The notes under the pieces: model-generated | Told to the model about the DNA's origin: nothing | What the model saw: the letters and a program-made list of their open reading frames with translations, nothing else | Database searches by the model: none | Made by a program: the position numbers and the translations under genes | Assembly (NCBI GenBank): GCA_964541895.1 | Contig: CAZISM010000201.1 | Coordinates: 1-7,415, forward strand | Origin: CAZISM01 sp964541895 | GTDB lineage: Bacteria > Zhuqueibacterota > Zhuqueibacteria > Residuimicrobiales > Residuimicrobiaceae | Direction of reading: 5' to 3' | DNA: 7,415 bases | Part shown: piece after piece, positions 5,885 through 7,415 of the stretch | How positions within the stretch are numbered: position 1 is the stretch's first letter | Layout of the letters: every line of letters starts with the position of its first letter

Positions 5885-5909
5885 CGCCCGGGGAAAAAAT
5901 CCCCGGGCG
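5885..5909 (-). terminator. Strong hairpin between the OPA and GH92 genes (terminator-like, no U tract)
   Basis: CGCCCGGGGA (5885-5894) pairs perfectly with TCCCCGGGCG (5900-5909) around a 5-base A loop (T on the - strand), 42 bases beyond the OPA stop codon. No T run follows on the - strand, so it may attenuate or protect the upstream message rather than fully terminate it. GH92 expression could be lower than that of the transporter, or driven by its own promoter. Confidence 0.5.
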
Positions 5910-5951
5910 AGCAGCGTCAGATTCATGCGCCGTGATATACCTCGGGTTCAA

Positions 5952-7301
5952 TTAATCCGACGCCTTGACCCGCCACAGGCTTGCGGCCAACACCATGGAG
6001 ATGATGGACGTACTCAACCAGAACAGGATCGGCCCCTGAAAATCGTAATGTCGCACTCCGTCGATGACCGTCATCCCTTTCTGGATGAGGTAGCCGCTAA
6101 GCCGTTCCTGCATCGCCGCACCAAGATAGCTGAAAACGCCGATGAAACCCATAGCCGCCCCGGAGGCCTTTTTTGATGCGATATCGATGGCAAAAAGCCC
6201 GCCCAGTGCTGCCAGGATGCCGCTGAGGCTGAAGCCGTAAAGCACAAATGAAATCGTCAACAGCGTGGGATGATGGCCGGGCATGAAAAAGATCAGGATC
6301 ATGGCCAGTATCTCTACGAGGCCGTAGATCAGTGTGACCGGTGGCCGCCTGGCGGCAAAAAAGCGATCGGATATGAAACCATATGCCGCGCATCCGGCAA
6401 TGCCGGCGATGGTGTTCAATCCTAATATGCTGCCTGCTTCCACCAACGAGTAGCCTTTAATTTCCTGCAGGTATAATATGCCCCAGCTGTTGATGGCGTA
6501 GCGCGTGGCAGACATGGCTGCGCAGGACAGACCAAGAATCCACATGGCCGGACGCCGCAGGATCTGCCATTGCAATTGAGTGGTGCTGGTTCCTTGGGTG
6601 ATGGACGATTCAGAGGATGCGGCATGGTCATTCTGCCAATCGGCAACCGTGGGCAAGCCGAGCGCGCGCGGCCGGTCCTGCAGGTAATAATACAATCCTG
6701 CAACGGTGAGCATACAAAAGAGTCCGGGGCCGATGAACCCGGCCTGCCAGGAAATGGCGCTCACCAGAGTGGCCGTGCCCATAAAGGTCAAGCCTTCACC
6801 CAAAGAATGCGCTGTGCTCCAGAGGCCGTAGTAGCGGCCGCGCTCGCGATTGCTGAACCAGTGCGACATAGCGACCACGCTGGCCGGTGAGCCAAATCCC
6901 TGAAACCAGCCGTTAAGCCCCCACAGGACGACCCAGAACCAGAACAGGGAGGTCCAACCCATCATCAGATTAACAAGTGCGGAAACCAGCAGCCCGGCCG
7001 GATAGAACCGTTTGATATTGGCGTGATCGGCGAGAAAGCCGTTGGTCAACCGACCGAACGCATAGGTATAAAAAAAGGCGGAGCCGATCATGCCCAGTTC
7101 ATCGGCCGAAAAAACACCGCCGTCAATCAGCGGTTTTTTCACTACCGAGAGCGCCAACCGGCAGGTGTAGGCAAAGCCATAGCCGAGCGTGATGGCGGCC
7201 ATGATGCGGATGCGATGGAATCGAAATAAACGATCGATTTCTTTGGGGTCCGATAGAAGGGGTTGGTCCGGCCCGCTGGCGAACAAGCGAAAAAATTTCA
7301 T
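5952..7301 (-). CDS. Organophosphate:phosphate antiporter (OPA family MFS transporter)
   Basis: Twelve-helix cytoplasmic-membrane transporter of the GlpT/UhpT/UhpC/PgtP group, which exchanges phosphorylated metabolites (glycerol-3-phosphate, hexose-6-phosphate, phosphoglycerate) for inorganic phosphate. With the ATG at 7301 it has 449 residues, the normal length. GlpT landmarks align well: YTCRLALS gives Arg48 (GlpT Arg45), SATRYAINSW gives Arg267 (GlpT Arg269), and STAHSLGEG gives His165 (GlpT His165). The two arginines bind phosphate in GlpT, so a phosphate-bearing substrate is likely. Arg84 in AFGRLTNG replaces the GlpT lysine. Other family marks are QGFGSPA, HWFSNRERG and the FLADHANIKRFYPAGL loop. 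A longer frame continues 5' through a TTG at 7385 and off the window, but that TTG is the start of a TTGACA -35 box. The gene leads a - strand pair with GH92. Substrate, and transporter versus UhpC-like sensor, are unresolved. Confidence 0.9.
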   Translation of the reverse strand: MKFFRLFASGPDQPLLSDPKEIDRLFRFHRIRIMAAITLGYGFAYTCRLALSVVKKPLIDGGVFSADELGMIGSAFFYTYAFGRLTNGFLADHANIKRFYPAGLLVSALVNLMMGWTSLFWFWVVLWGLNGWFQGFGSPASVVAMSHWFSNRERGRYYGLWSTAHSLGEGLTFMGTATLVSAISWQAGFIGPGLFCMLTVAGLYYYLQDRPRALGLPTVADWQNDHAASSESSITQGTSTTQLQWQILRRPAMWILGLSCAAMSATRYAINSWGILYLQEIKGYSLVEAGSILGLNTIAGIAGCAAYGFISDRFFAARRPPVTLIYGLVEILAMILIFFMPGHHPTLLTISFVLYGFSLSGILAALGGLFAIDIASKKASGAAMGFIGVFSYLGAAMQERLSGYLIQKGMTVIDGVRHYDFQGPILFWLSTSIISMVLAASLWRVKASD

Positions 7302-7356
7302 GGCAATCCAAAAAGGTGTATGATCCTGTCCCAGAGTTTTGTATAATGGTGCAATC

Positions 7357-7385
7357 ATGTTAGAAAATATTTTTGCTAATGTCAA
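7357..7385 (-). promoter_or_regulatory. Sigma70-type promoter of the OPA gene
   Basis: On the - strand TTGACA (7385-7380), a 17-base AT-rich spacer and TAACAT (7362-7357) match the consensus at 6/6 and 4/6 with ideal spacing. Transcription would start near 7350, giving a leader of about 50 bases to the ATG at 7301. The ribosome site is weak (GGA six bases before the ATG). If the organism uses a Bacteroidota-type promoter code, this match would carry less weight. Confidence 0.55.
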
Positions 7386-7415
7386 ATCATTTCCCGGTAC
7401 AAGCCATGATACTAA

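Overview
The window carries four protein genes in two convergent pairs, separated by about 1.45 kb without a convincing intact gene but full of repeats and hairpins. The left pair (+ strand) is the 3' part of a sodium:solute symporter (SSS) gene followed 7 bases later by a gene for a 73-residue two-helix membrane protein, closed by a strong hairpin terminator. The right pair (- strand) is a major facilitator transporter of the organophosphate:phosphate antiporter (OPA) type, followed by a family GH92 alpha-mannosidase made as a lipoprotein.

The organism is a Gram-negative-type bacterium: the GH92 enzyme has a lipoprotein signal peptide, and the symporter, small partner and glycosidase are of kinds common in glycan-degrading environmental bacteria (Bacteroidota and neighbouring FCB-type phyla). 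This is inference from gene style. The coding regions are moderately GC-rich, the gene-poor middle and the far right edge more AT-rich. No marker gene fixes the taxon.

Layout: 1-1863 symporter (5' end outside the window); 1871-2092 small membrane protein; 2104-2132 terminator; 2181-2280 degenerate CGCGAAT/CACGAAA repeats; 2353-2457 a 105-base cloverleaf-like element of three hairpins closed by an 8-bp stem; 2530-2668 a decayed copy of a repeat that recurs at 3119-3240; 2802-2945 three further hairpins; 3008-3164 two identical 78-bp tandem units; 3221-3403 a short lipoprotein-like ORF, probably a remnant; 3547-5799 GH92; 5841-5909 an inverted repeat and two hairpins between GH92 and the OPA gene; 5952-7301 OPA transporter; 7357-7385 its probable promoter.

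Working together (inference): the GH92 lipoprotein would trim alpha-linked mannose from high-mannose glycans outside the cytoplasmic membrane, the SSS transporter with its small partner could import the released sugar or another solute on the sodium gradient, and the OPA transporter would exchange a phosphorylated metabolite for phosphate. The locus fits scavenging of eukaryote-derived mannose-rich glycans, but no regulator, kinase or outer-membrane import pair is visible here. The most unusual material is the repeat island between the convergent pairs, especially the 105-base cloverleaf whose two outer hairpins differ by compensating base changes.
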